Source: JADJMO01 sp016794445
GTDB lineage: Bacteria; Myxococcota_A; Polyangia; Polyangiales; JADJMO01
Direction of reading: 5' to 3'
DNA: 15,491 nucleotides
Assembly (NCBI GenBank): GCA_016794445.1
Contig: JAEUKC010000262.1
Location: forward strand, 1 to 15,491
The translations under genes and the position numbers were made by a program. Below the pieces are notes generated by a model. It ran no database searches and was not told the origin of the DNA. It saw only the letters and a program-made list of their open reading frames with translations. The first letter of the stretch is position 1, and the number at the start of each line of letters is the position of its first letter. Positions 1 to 5,959 of the stretch are shown here, piece after piece.

Positions 1-2
1 AG

Positions 3-824
3 GACGCGCAGCCGTTCCTCGCGGCCGCCAAGTGGTTCAAGGGGATGCTGTGGATCTTCGACTACCTGCCGCTCGTCATGACGACGATGGCGATCTTCCT
101 CTTCCTCGTCGGCGCCAGGCCGATGCTGGTGGAGCTGATCAAGCTGCCGGGGCGCGCGGCCGCGGGTGAGAACACCGACGGCGTCGTGAAGGAGGCGTTC
201 CGCAAGGTGGGTCGCGAGCTGCTCGCGACGCTGTGCCTCATCGTGCTGCTCGCCATCGTCACGCTGCTCTCGGGCGAGCTGCTCGCGCTCGCGGTCCGCC
301 CGGCGGTGGAGAACTTCCTCAACACGTTCTTCGTCGACGTGATCTACGTGCAGACCCCGGGCGCCTCGTCGGGCCTGATCTTCGGGAGCCTCGCCGGCAC
401 GGTGGTGTTCCTCGTCCTCAACGTGATGGTGGTGCTGGTCTCGACCGGCTTCTTCCTCGGCAAGGCGCACAAGATCTTCCAGCAGCGCTTCCACGACAAG
501 GTGCCGCTCTCCGCCCACAAGAAGTTCTGGGGCTGGGGCACGCTCGCGCTGCTCTGGGCGCAGGTCTTCCCGGTGGTGTTCGTGCTGGGTGCAGAGCCTC
601 TCGTCGAGAAGCTGCTCGAGAAGGGCTTCGGCAAGGACGAGCCCAACTGGACGCTGATCCTGCTCGGTGGCTCGGGGGTGTTCGTGCTCGGGTTCGTGCT
701 CTGCTTCTGGGCGTTCCGCGGCCTCAAAGGCCTCGCGTTCCTGAAGAAGTACGATCTGGTCGCGGCGAAGGCCGCCTCGGTGCCGCCGCCGGCGATGCCG
801 TTCGGCGAGCCGACTCCGGCCTGA
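3..824 (+). CDS. Polytopic membrane protein, 5' end outside window
   Basis: I do not recognise a family. The frame is open from base 3, ahead of the first ATG at 45. That ATG has an AGGGG directly against it, too close for a normal ribosome site, and no promoter is visible, so the gene probably starts upstream of the window. From the ATG it gives 259 residues with about five hydrophobic segments: near 8-30, 58-84, 108-136, 162-186 and 203-225. Between segments 3 and 4 is a basic, cytosol-like loop (KAHKIFQQRF...KKFWGWG). The tail is short, Pro/Ala-rich and soluble. An inner-membrane location is inferred. The gene converges on the lipoprotein gene at 880, with a stem-loop between them. That it is a gene is fairly certain; its function is unknown. 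Confidence 0.75.
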   Translation, partial: DAQPFLAAAKWFKGMLWIFDYLPLVMTTMAIFLFLVGARPMLVELIKLPGRAAAGENTDGVVKEAFRKVGRELLATLCLIVLLAIVTLLSGELLALAVRPAVENFLNTFFVDVIYVQTPGASSGLIFGSLAGTVVFLVLNVMVVLVSTGFFLGKAHKIFQQRFHDKVPLSAHKKFWGWGTLALLWAQVFPVVFVLGAEPLVEKLLEKGFGKDEPNWTLILLGGSGVFVLGFVLCFWAFRGLKGLAFLKKYDLVAAKAASVPPPAMPFGEPTPA

Positions 825-841
825 TCACTGCCGATGGGCGG

Positions 842-871
842 GGCCCTCGATCCCACGCGGGATCGGGGGCC
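842..871. terminator. Stem-loop terminator between convergent genes
   Basis: Bases 842-854 pair with 859-871 over 13 bp, including one G-U pair, around a 4-nt ACGC loop. The hairpin lies 18 bp after the stop of the upstream plus-strand gene and 9 bp after the stop of the minus-strand lipoprotein gene, so it could serve both. There is no strong T-tract on either side, only GCTCTCGTT on the plus side, so it may be a Rho-dependent or weak intrinsic terminator. Confidence 0.6.
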
Positions 872-879
872 GCTCTCGT

Positions 880-1938
880 TCACTTCAGATCGATCTTCGC
901 CTTGGTCGTGACGCCCGCGCCGCTCCAGCCGTTCTTGGCGGCGGCGATGGTGGGGAAGTCCTTCTCGACCTTGCCCTTGCCGTCGACCAGCGAGATCGAG
1001 AGGAACAGGGCCGTCGTTGCGCCGCCGCTCGTCGAGAAGCGCTGGAACGCAAACGCCTCGCCGCCCCACGCGCCGAGGCCGTAGAGCCGACCGAAGCCAG
1101 TGCCGCTCGTGCCGATGAAGCGCTTCTTGAGGTTGCTCGTGGCGCTCTTCTTCCCGAGCGCAGTGACGTCGATCTCGACGAGCACGTCGTTGCCGTTCTT
1201 GCAGGTGGCCGTGTCGGCGGGCTTGGTGCACGGGCGCAGCGTGGCGAGGCCGATCGGCCCGGTGGTGCCCTCGAAGAAGGCGATGTCGCCCGAGAGCTGC
1301 CAGTAGTCGCCCGCCGCGCCGCCGCCCGGGTCGCTCGCCGTGACCTTGCCGAACGTGCCGACGCCGAGGGGCGCGCTGCCGTCGGTGGGGATGAGATAGA
1401 GATCGCCGGCCGCGTCGCCGCCGATCAAGGCCTCGGCGGTGCCGAGCACGCCGCTCGGCGCGAACCCGAGCGCATACATGCGGGGGCTGCTCGTCGGGAG
1501 CGAGACGAGGACGGTGGCGGTGACGTTGCCGGTGTCGCCGGCCGGGAGCTTCAGCGTGAAGATCTTTCCCACCGAGTTGCCGAACAGGTTGCCGCTCTTG
1601 TCGACCGCGATGTCGGTCATCGGCTCGGCGAGCGCGGCGCCCGACGCGTCGACGAAGTCGCCGATGCGGGTGATCGTCTTGGTGGCCGGGTCCATCCGCC
1701 ATAGATCCTGATCGGTGTTGGCGTACACGCGCTCGACGGGGGGCGGCCCGGTCTCGATCAGCGGGACGTCGGCCACGAAGCCGTCGTCGCCGCCGTCGAC
1801 CAAAGCTTCGGCGGCGACGTCGGCGCGGGCGTCGAGGCCGCCGTCGGTCGGCACGCCCGGGTCTTCGCCCTTGGCCGAGCAACCGAGCGCGGAACAACCC
1901 AGAATCCAAGCTCCCGAGAGGAAGAAGACGGTGCGCAC
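880..1938 (-). CDS. Lipoprotein with beta-propeller-like repeats
   Basis: This is a predicted exported lipoprotein of 352 residues. A short hydrophobic leader (residues 3-19) ends in two candidate lipidation cysteines, C15 (ILGC) and C20 (ALGC). A D/G/A-rich linker follows (about 22-65), typical of myxobacterial outer-membrane lipoproteins. The remainder resembles propeller blades: VYANTDQDLWRMDPATKTI, then IAVDKSGNLFGN, then LIGGDAAGDLYLIPTDG. No catalytic motif is visible. The GTG start at 1938 is chosen because it begins the leader. A TTGCCG-N17-CATCGT promoter ends 6 nt upstream, implying a leaderless transcript. The gene is single, convergent with the membrane gene to its left. The blade assignment is by pattern only; function is unknown. 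Confidence 0.85.
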   Translation of the reverse strand: MRTVFFLSGAWILGCSALGCSAKGEDPGVPTDGGLDARADVAAEALVDGGDDGFVADVPLIETGPPPVERVYANTDQDLWRMDPATKTITRIGDFVDASGAALAEPMTDIAVDKSGNLFGNSVGKIFTLKLPAGDTGNVTATVLVSLPTSSPRMYALGFAPSGVLGTAEALIGGDAAGDLYLIPTDGSAPLGVGTFGKVTASDPGGGAAGDYWQLSGDIAFFEGTTGPIGLATLRPCTKPADTATCKNGNDVLVEIDVTALGKKSATSNLKKRFIGTSGTGFGRLYGLGAWGGEAFAFQRFSTSGGATTALFLSISLVDGKGKVEKDFPTIAAAKNGWSGAGVTTKAKIDLK

Positions 1939-1944
1939 CGACGT

Positions 1945-1973
1945 ACGATGGGCGGTGCACGACCGCTCGGCAA
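1945..1973 (-). promoter_or_regulatory. Promoter of the 880-1938 lipoprotein gene
   Basis: On the minus strand, TTGCCG (1968-1973) and CATCGT (1945-1950) are separated by exactly 17 bp. Six bases then lead to the GTG start at 1938, so transcription would begin at the start codon. The -10 is a weak match (3 of 6). The same TTGCsG-N17-CATCGT layout precedes the CHAD gene. Confidence 0.4.
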
Positions 1974-2070
1974 GGGTCAGAAGCTGTCACGCAGCCGTCG
2001 AACGGCGGCTCGCCGGGCGCGAGCCGCCAGGGACGGACCTTCGCGATCCAGGGCGGCGACGGCGGCTCGA

Positions 2071-2254
2071 GGGCCTCGTCGACTCGTGGCGCGACCCGTC
2101 GGCAGAAGGTCACGATCCGCCACGCGAGATCGGCGTGTCGCTGCTCGTCTCCGGCGATGATCGGGAAGGCAGCACGGACACCGGGGTCGGTGCGGGCGGC
2201 CTCCTCTCTGGCCTGCTGGTGAGCCAGCGGGGCCGTTGCGGCTCTGACCGCGGC
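2071..2254 (-). pseudogene. Ferritin-like domain remnant
   Basis: One minus-strand frame reads as the second half of a ferritin-like four-helix domain. It has a helix with AHQQAREEAARTDPGVRAAF, then GDEQRHADLAWRIVTFCRR, where D/E-x-x-H-x-x-L-A-W matches the metal-ligand helix of myxobacterial ferritin-like proteins. The first helices are missing: the frame hits a stop at 2333-2335 and then runs under the real CHAD gene. After about residue 70 the frame loses all similarity and continues as arginine-rich shadow. This looks like a truncated, decayed gene with neither a proper start nor a proper end. It fills most of the 333-bp gap between 1939 and 2271. The family call is from the motif alone. 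Confidence 0.45.
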
Positions 2255-2264
2255 GGAGCATCGT
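2236..2264 (+). promoter_or_regulatory. Promoter of the CHAD gene
   Basis: TTGCGG (2236-2241) and CATCGT (2259-2264) are separated by 17 bp, and 7 nt then lead to the ATG at 2272. The arrangement closely copies the promoter of the divergent lipoprotein gene. A GGAG at 2255-2258 is 13 nt from the start and would lie upstream of the predicted transcript start. Confidence 0.35.
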
Positions 2265-2271
2265 CGGCGGC

Positions 2272-3024
2272 ATGGCCGCACGGATCCCGCTTCGGCCCTG
2301 GCTCGAGCACCTGCGCCTGCACCTCGGCGTCCTCACCGAGGAGGTGACGCCCGCGTCGGTGCATCAGCTCCGCGTCGCGCTCGCGCGCTTGCGGGTGTGG
2401 GTGCTGCTCGCGGACGACGACGCGCTCGGCGCCGAGATCCGCTGGCTGCGTCGCGCAGCGGCGACGGTGCGCGACCTCGATGTCCAGCTCTCGCAGCCGG
2501 CGATGCCACCCAGCCTCGCGGTCGAGCTGCGCAAGGAACGCGCGACGGCGGCGAAGGCGCTCTCGCGGGTGATGCGGGGGGCGCGCGCGGCCGCCCTGCT
2601 CTCGTCGCTGGAGCGGGTGAAACCCCTCACGGCTCGACGGGTCGTACGCAAGACCGGGCGATTGGCGCAGAAGGCGCTCCTCCGCGGAGATGTGCTGGTC
2701 GCCGGCGACTGGGAGGCGATGCACGCGTTCCGCCGCGCGGTGCGCCGGGTACGCTTCGCGCTCGAGTGGTCCGGCGCCGATCGGCCGGAGTGCTTCGTCG
2801 ATCTCCAGTCGCGGCTCGGCGACCTGAACGATCTCCAGATGGCCATCGAACGGGCGAAGCGAGCCCCGGCCACGAGGCCCGTGCTGGCGTATCGGCGCGC
2901 GCTCCGGGAGGCGCTCGTCGATGCCGAGCGGCGCGCCCTCACGGCGTGGCCGCTGGTCCGGGTGGCCCTCGCGTGCATGAGAGAAGATGATGCGTCAGCT
3001 CGAACCAGGTCCGATCGACGCTGA
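2272..3024 (+). CDS. CHAD domain protein
   Basis: This 250-residue protein is a CHAD (conserved histidine alpha-helical domain) protein, a family that binds inorganic polyphosphate through basic helices. The two helical halves are visible. The first has VHQLRVALARLR (about 30-41, conserved His31) followed by AAATVRDLDVQL (about 62-72). The second has MHAFRRAVRRVRFALEW (about 150-166) followed by LGDLNDLQMAI (about 182-191). The protein is basic and has no signal peptide, so it is probably cytosolic. No CYTH or phosphatase partner is visible nearby. ATG 2272 gives a full-length domain and sits 7 nt after a -10-like element. The gene is a single unit, convergent with the gene ending at 3088. 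The domain call is confident; the polyphosphate link is family knowledge. Confidence 0.9.
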   Translation: MAARIPLRPWLEHLRLHLGVLTEEVTPASVHQLRVALARLRVWVLLADDDALGAEIRWLRRAAATVRDLDVQLSQPAMPPSLAVELRKERATAAKALSRVMRGARAAALLSSLERVKPLTARRVVRKTGRLAQKALLRGDVLVAGDWEAMHAFRRAVRRVRFALEWSGADRPECFVDLQSRLGDLNDLQMAIERAKRAPATRPVLAYRRALREALVDAERRALTAWPLVRVALACMREDDASARTRSDRR

Positions 3025-3087
3025 GGTAGCCACCTCGTCGTTGTCGGGCATCAGCTTCGGCCCCTGTAGAGTGGCCGTGCCCGGCGG

Positions 3088-3822
3088 TCACTTCGCCTGC
3101 GAGAACGTGACGTCGACGACCAGGCTGCGCGCGTCTCCAGCGGCGAACTTCACGAGCTTCAGCCGGCCCGTCAGGCACACGCCGAGCGACGGCGGGCCGG
3201 CCTTGCACGTCACCGTCGGCGTGGGTGCGCCCGCGGCGTCGATCGCGACGGCCAGCCGACAGGTCGATGGGTCGGGGAGGCTCGCTGAATCCTTCTGGAA
3301 GCAGTCGCGGAGCGCCCCGGTCCGCGTGCGGAGCAGCTTGAGATCGTCGGCGGACCCGACCGAGGTGCCTAGGGTGAGGTTGCCCGGCGGCGGCTTCGTC
3401 ACACCGAGTCCGGGCCCGGGCGGCGCGCCGTAGGCGCCGACCATCGAGCCGGGGCCGAGCGTCGGCCCCGGTGGCGCGCCGTACATCGGTGCCACTGTGT
3501 CGGGCCCCGACGACGCCGGAAAGGGATCGGTCATGGACGCCAGGGTGGAGGGTGCGACCGAGGTGCTGGGTGCTGTGGTGCTGGGCGCGGTGGTGCTGGG
3601 CACCGAAGTGCCGCTGGGCATGGGTGCGGTGGCCGTGGTCGACGCGCCGCCTCCCCCTCCGCACGCATAGACGCTGGTGGCGAAGGTCATGATCGCGAGC
3701 CGGTCGAGCCTCCGCGTCGGCTCCGACGGCGCGCGCGGGACCGTTCGGCCGCCGCTGCAGAAGGGACACGAGGGCTCGGACTGCTCGATGTGGCGACGAC
3801 ACGAAGCGCAGACGACCAGCAT
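3088..3822 (-). CDS. Zinc-ribbon, one-TM protein with AgmX/TonB-C-like end
   Basis: The protein has 244 residues. A four-cysteine zinc ribbon sits at the N-terminus (C5, C8, C19, C22: CASC...CPFC). A hydrophobic segment at about 41-54 ends VYAC and could anchor the protein or be a lipobox. A long low-complexity linker of S/T/A/P units and two YGAPPGP motifs follows. The last 80 residues (LRTRTGALRDCFQKD... to the end) resemble the C-terminal domain of AgmX/PglI and TonB-like proteins of myxobacteria. An envelope-spanning or motility/transport role is a family-level guess. ATG 3822 is preferred over GTG 3846 and ATG 3834: it starts directly at the ribbon and lies 7 nt after TATGCT, which overlaps ATG 3834. 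Confidence 0.8.
   Translation of the reverse strand: MLVVCASCRRHIEQSEPSCPFCSGGRTVPRAPSEPTRRLDRLAIMTFATSVYACGGGGGASTTATAPMPSGTSVPSTTAPSTTAPSTSVAPSTLASMTDPFPASSGPDTVAPMYGAPPGPTLGPGSMVGAYGAPPGPGLGVTKPPPGNLTLGTSVGSADDLKLLRTRTGALRDCFQKDSASLPDPSTCRLAVAIDAAGAPTPTVTCKAGPPSLGVCLTGRLKLVKFAAGDARSLVVDVTFSQAK
3563..3607. repeat. Three 15-bp coding repeats
   Basis: Three direct units of 15 bp, each starting GTGCTGGG (3563, 3578, 3593), lie in the linker of the zinc-ribbon protein. They encode STTAP-type pentapeptides on the minus strand. The third unit has diverged. This is a likely site of slippage length variation. Confidence 0.7.
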
Positions 3823-3829
3823 GCGGGAG

Positions 3830-3835
3830 AGCATA
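3830..3835 (-). promoter_or_regulatory. -10-like element of the zinc-ribbon gene
   Basis: TATGCT on the minus strand is followed by 7 nt and the ATG at 3822. No good -35 is seen. It fits the spacing found at other starts in this window and supports the 3822 start. Confidence 0.3.
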
Positions 3836-3915
3836 CCTGCTCGCACCGAACGGGTCGCCGACGGGGTCGCGTGGCGGCCGCAGGGGGTGCCGCTCGACGA
3901 AATCCGTGCAGCGGA

Positions 3916-4335
3916 TCACAGGAGGCGATGGAACGCGCGCAGCACGTCGACGTAGCTGAGCACGCCCACCACGACGCCGTCGCGCAGCACGGGCAGCGCG
4001 CTCAGGTGGGTCTGCAGCATCTTCTCGATGGCCTCGCGCAGCGGCGCCTCGGCCTCGATGCTCACCGGATCCTTGATCATCACCTGGCTCACGTGCCGCC
4101 CGAGGGCCGCGCGCGCGAGCAGCGGCGCATCCACCGTGAGCTCGATCCGCGAGGCGAACAGGCTGTGCAGCTCGCGCTCGCTCAGCACCCCGAGGAGTCG
4201 GTGCTCGTCGTCGATCACCGGGAGGTGACGCAGCGCGAGCGATTCGAGGACCGCGAGCGCCTCTCGCACCGTGGCCTGGGCGGGCACGGTGATCGGCGGC
4301 GTGGTCATGACCGTGGCGACAATGGTCTGCGACAT
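3916..4335 (-). CDS. Two-CBS (Bateman module) protein
   Basis: The 139-residue protein consists almost entirely of a CBS pair. CBS1 spans about 5-58 (VMTTPPITVPAQATVREAL ... HLPVIDDEHRLLGVLSEREL). CBS2 spans about 82-137 (VSQVMIKDPVSIEAEAPLREAI ... LPVLRDGVVVGVLSYVDVL). Such stand-alone modules bind adenine nucleotides or similar ligands and usually regulate a partner. No fused effector and no obvious partner is visible. The reading frame stays open to 4749, but the true start is ATG 4335. That start gives the family's usual N-terminus and has GAGAGGGG at 4343-4350, 7 nt away. The upstream extension is antisense to the expansin-like gene. It is the clearest Shine-Dalgarno-led gene in the window. 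Confidence 0.92.
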   Translation of the reverse strand: MSQTIVATVMTTPPITVPAQATVREALAVLESLALRHLPVIDDEHRLLGVLSERELHSLFASRIELTVDAPLLARAALGRHVSQVMIKDPVSIEAEAPLREAIEKMLQTHLSALPVLRDGVVVGVLSYVDVLRAFHRLL

Positions 4336-4405
4336 CGGAGCACCCCTCTCGAAGCGGTGCACGAGGCGTGCCGCTCGCGACGCGCGACGAGTCGTCGGGC
4401 TCGTG

Positions 4406-4411
4406 TACGAT
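4406..4411 (+). promoter_or_regulatory. -10-like element of the expansin-like gene
   Basis: TACGAT (5 of 6 to TATAAT) is followed by 6 nt and ATG 4418, so the message would be leaderless. No convincing -35 is present. It lies in the 82-bp divergent gap shared with the CBS gene. Confidence 0.35.
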
Positions 4412-4417
4412 TCGAAC

Positions 4418-5221
4418 ATGCGTCGCGCGCTCTTCCTGCTGCTCGGTCTCTCGGCGTGTGGATCCGATCCGGTGGACGCGACGTCCGACGCGGCCACGAC
4501 CGCGGACGGCGAGCCCGTCGTCGACACCGGCACCCCGTCCGTCGACACGGGCCCGCCCGTCGACGCCGGGGGTGGCACGCCGATCGGCACACCGCACGAG
4601 GGCGGTGAGTTCCACCTCGGTCCGGTCGACTGGGAAGAGACCAAATGGCACAACGCCTGCGCCCCCGGCACCAAGTACGCGACCGCCGTGCGCAAGGCCG
4701 AGGGGCTCTTGCTCGCCGGCCTCTGGAACGGCATCCCGAACGTCGCCAACTACTGCGACGCCTGCATCTCCGTGAAGACGGCCAAGGGCAAGTCGGCGAT
4801 CCTGCGCGTCGTGACCTACGGCGACACCACGCCCAACAGCATCGACGTGAGCCCCGAGGCCTACGCGCTGCTCGACAGCGGCGAGTACCCGCGCAAGATG
4901 ACCTGGTCGTTCGCCGAGTGCCCGGCCACGGGCAACGTGATGTACGAGTTCCAGACCGGCTCGAGCGAGTGGTGGACGAGCCTCTGGGTGCGCAACGCGC
5001 GGCTGCCGCTCGCCAAGGTGGAGGTGAAGAGCAAGAACCACGCGGCGTACGTCGCGTTGACGCGAGGGAGCGACGGCACGCTGACGGACGGCGGAGGGTT
5101 CGGCAAAGGACCGTTCACGCTCCGTCTCACCTCGGTCGACGGCAAGGTGCTCGAGGAGACCTTCGACTGGCCCGCGGCCGGGATCGCCGGTCAGTTCTTG
5201 ACCGGCAAGGCCAACCTCTGA
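4418..5221 (+). CDS. Expansin-like lipoprotein
   Basis: The 267-residue lipoprotein has leader MRRALFLLLGLSAC with lipidation Cys14. A D/T/G/P-rich linker (about 18-60) follows. The mature part matches bacterial expansins of the EXLX1 type. A double-psi beta-barrel with a cysteine pair (YCDAC, C113/C116) comes first, then SIDVSPEAYALL (about 141-152), whose D143 matches the key barrel Asp. ECPATGNVMYEFQTGSSEWW then leads into the second domain. W185/W186 and Y211 correspond to the aromatic row that binds cellulose in EXLX1. Expansins loosen cell-wall polysaccharides without hydrolysis. Here the protein would be anchored in the outer membrane rather than secreted. Start: ATG 4418, at the leader and 6 nt after TACGAT; the longer in-frame ORF from 4271 lacks a leader. 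It ends 9 bp from the convergent gene. Confidence 0.85.
   Translation: MRRALFLLLGLSACGSDPVDATSDAATTADGEPVVDTGTPSVDTGPPVDAGGGTPIGTPHEGGEFHLGPVDWEETKWHNACAPGTKYATAVRKAEGLLLAGLWNGIPNVANYCDACISVKTAKGKSAILRVVTYGDTTPNSIDVSPEAYALLDSGEYPRKMTWSFAECPATGNVMYEFQTGSSEWWTSLWVRNARLPLAKVEVKSKNHAAYVALTRGSDGTLTDGGGFGKGPFTLRLTSVDGKVLEETFDWPAAGIAGQFLTGKANL
5186..5206. terminator. Inverted repeat at the end of convergent genes
   Basis: GCCGGTCA (5186-5193) and TGACCGGC (5199-5206) form a perfect 8-bp stem with a 5-nt loop. It lies inside the last codons of the expansin-like gene and 24 bp past the stop of the minus-strand lipoprotein gene, where it could act as that gene's terminator. There is no T-tract, so the role is tentative. 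Confidence 0.3.
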
Positions 5222-5230
5222 GATCGGCGC

Positions 5231-5932
5231 TCAATTGGTGAAGTCGATCTTGAACGTGTCGCAGACGGTCGGCGGCGTGGTGCTCGCGCGGAACACGCGG
5301 ATGTAGACCGTGCCGCCGGTGCCGACCTTGATCGGGATGCGTGCGTCGTCGGGACCGTCCGGCGGATCCTCGAGGGGCGCGCCGTCTCCGCCGTCCGGGT
5401 CGTCCCGGTAGCGCATCTCGAAGTCGGAGACCTTGGTGGCCGTGGTCGCGTCTTCGTCCCCGCAGGTGACGTTGTCCTTCGAGCACGACTTCATCACCTC
5501 GAAGAGGAACGGCGTGCCCGCGTCGGCGCCGCCCGCGGTCGCGCTGATCTTGATGCGGGGGTGCACGCTCGGCTGGTCGAGGTTCTGGAACGTGACCTTG
5601 TACCAGCGCTCGCTCGCGCCCGAGATCGGCAGCGAGCTCGTGACGGACTTGCTTGCGCCCGCCGCGAGGGTGCCCACGTCCTGCACGGTGGCGCACGTGT
5701 TCAACGCGCCGGAGTCAGGGCAGTTGAGGGCCGTGTCCTTGCCCGCGTCGGTGCCGCCGTCGGTCTTGGCGTCGCCCGTCGAGCCGTCCACCCCGCCCTC
5801 GCCGACCGGGCCGGTCTCCTTGCCGTCGTCTTCGACCTGATCGCCGGTCGCGCACCCTACACCCGTGAGCCACACAGCGAGCGCGACGGGCAAGGAGGCG
5901 ACGACGAGGGAAGTCCAGTGCTCGCGCCGCAT
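5231..5932 (-). CDS. Small lipoprotein, unknown function
   Basis: The 233-residue protein has a basic start (MRREH), a hydrophobic core at 8-26 and a candidate lipidation Cys27 (TGVGC; the -3 residue is Gly, which is unusual). A low-complexity D/G/T/K linker spans about 30-68. The C-terminal part has a beta-rich pattern with an ASERWYKVTFQN motif and ends in a PIKVGTGGTVYIRVFRAS strand pair. It loosely resembles pre-peptidase C-terminal or jelly-roll binding domains, but I cannot assign it. Cysteines at about 70, 80, 169, 176 and 225 could form disulfides. Start: ATG 5932, 7 nt after an extended -10. Its promoter sits against the end of the GT-C-like gene, 27 bp upstream. Confidence 0.8.
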   Translation of the reverse strand: MRREHWTSLVVASLPVALAVWLTGVGCATGDQVEDDGKETGPVGEGGVDGSTGDAKTDGGTDAGKDTALNCPDSGALNTCATVQDVGTLAAGASKSVTSSLPISGASERWYKVTFQNLDQPSVHPRIKISATAGGADAGTPFLFEVMKSCSKDNVTCGDEDATTATKVSDFEMRYRDDPDGGDGAPLEDPPDGPDDARIPIKVGTGGTVYIRVFRASTTPPTVCDTFKIDFTN

Positions 5933-5939
5933 CCCATCG

Positions 5940-5948
5940 ATGATAGCA
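5940..5948 (-). promoter_or_regulatory. Extended -10 promoter of the 5231-5932 gene
   Basis: TGC-TATCAT on the minus strand (TGn extension 5946-5948, hexamer 5940-5945) lies 7 nt before ATG 5932. The hexamer matches TATAAT at 5 of 6. No -35 is evident, as expected for extended -10 promoters. Confidence 0.5.
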
Positions 5949-5959
5949 GCGAGTCGCGA

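Noticed and set aside
344..2281. Minus-strand open frame of 645 codons
   Set aside because: Only the stretch near 2071-2254 looks protein-like (the ferritin remnant). The rest is a frame-shifted shadow of the lipoprotein gene and antisense to the first membrane gene.
3025..3087. Terminator between the convergent CHAD and zinc-ribbon genes
   Set aside because: No stem of convincing length was found in these 63 bases.
4336..4749. N-terminal extension of the CBS protein
   Set aside because: It is antisense to the expansin-like gene. ATG 4335 has a good ribosome site and starts the standard CBS sequence.
2939..5041. Minus-strand open frame of 700 codons
   Set aside because: It spans parts of four unrelated real genes in the wrong frame and is Arg/Ala/Gly-rich; a GC shadow.
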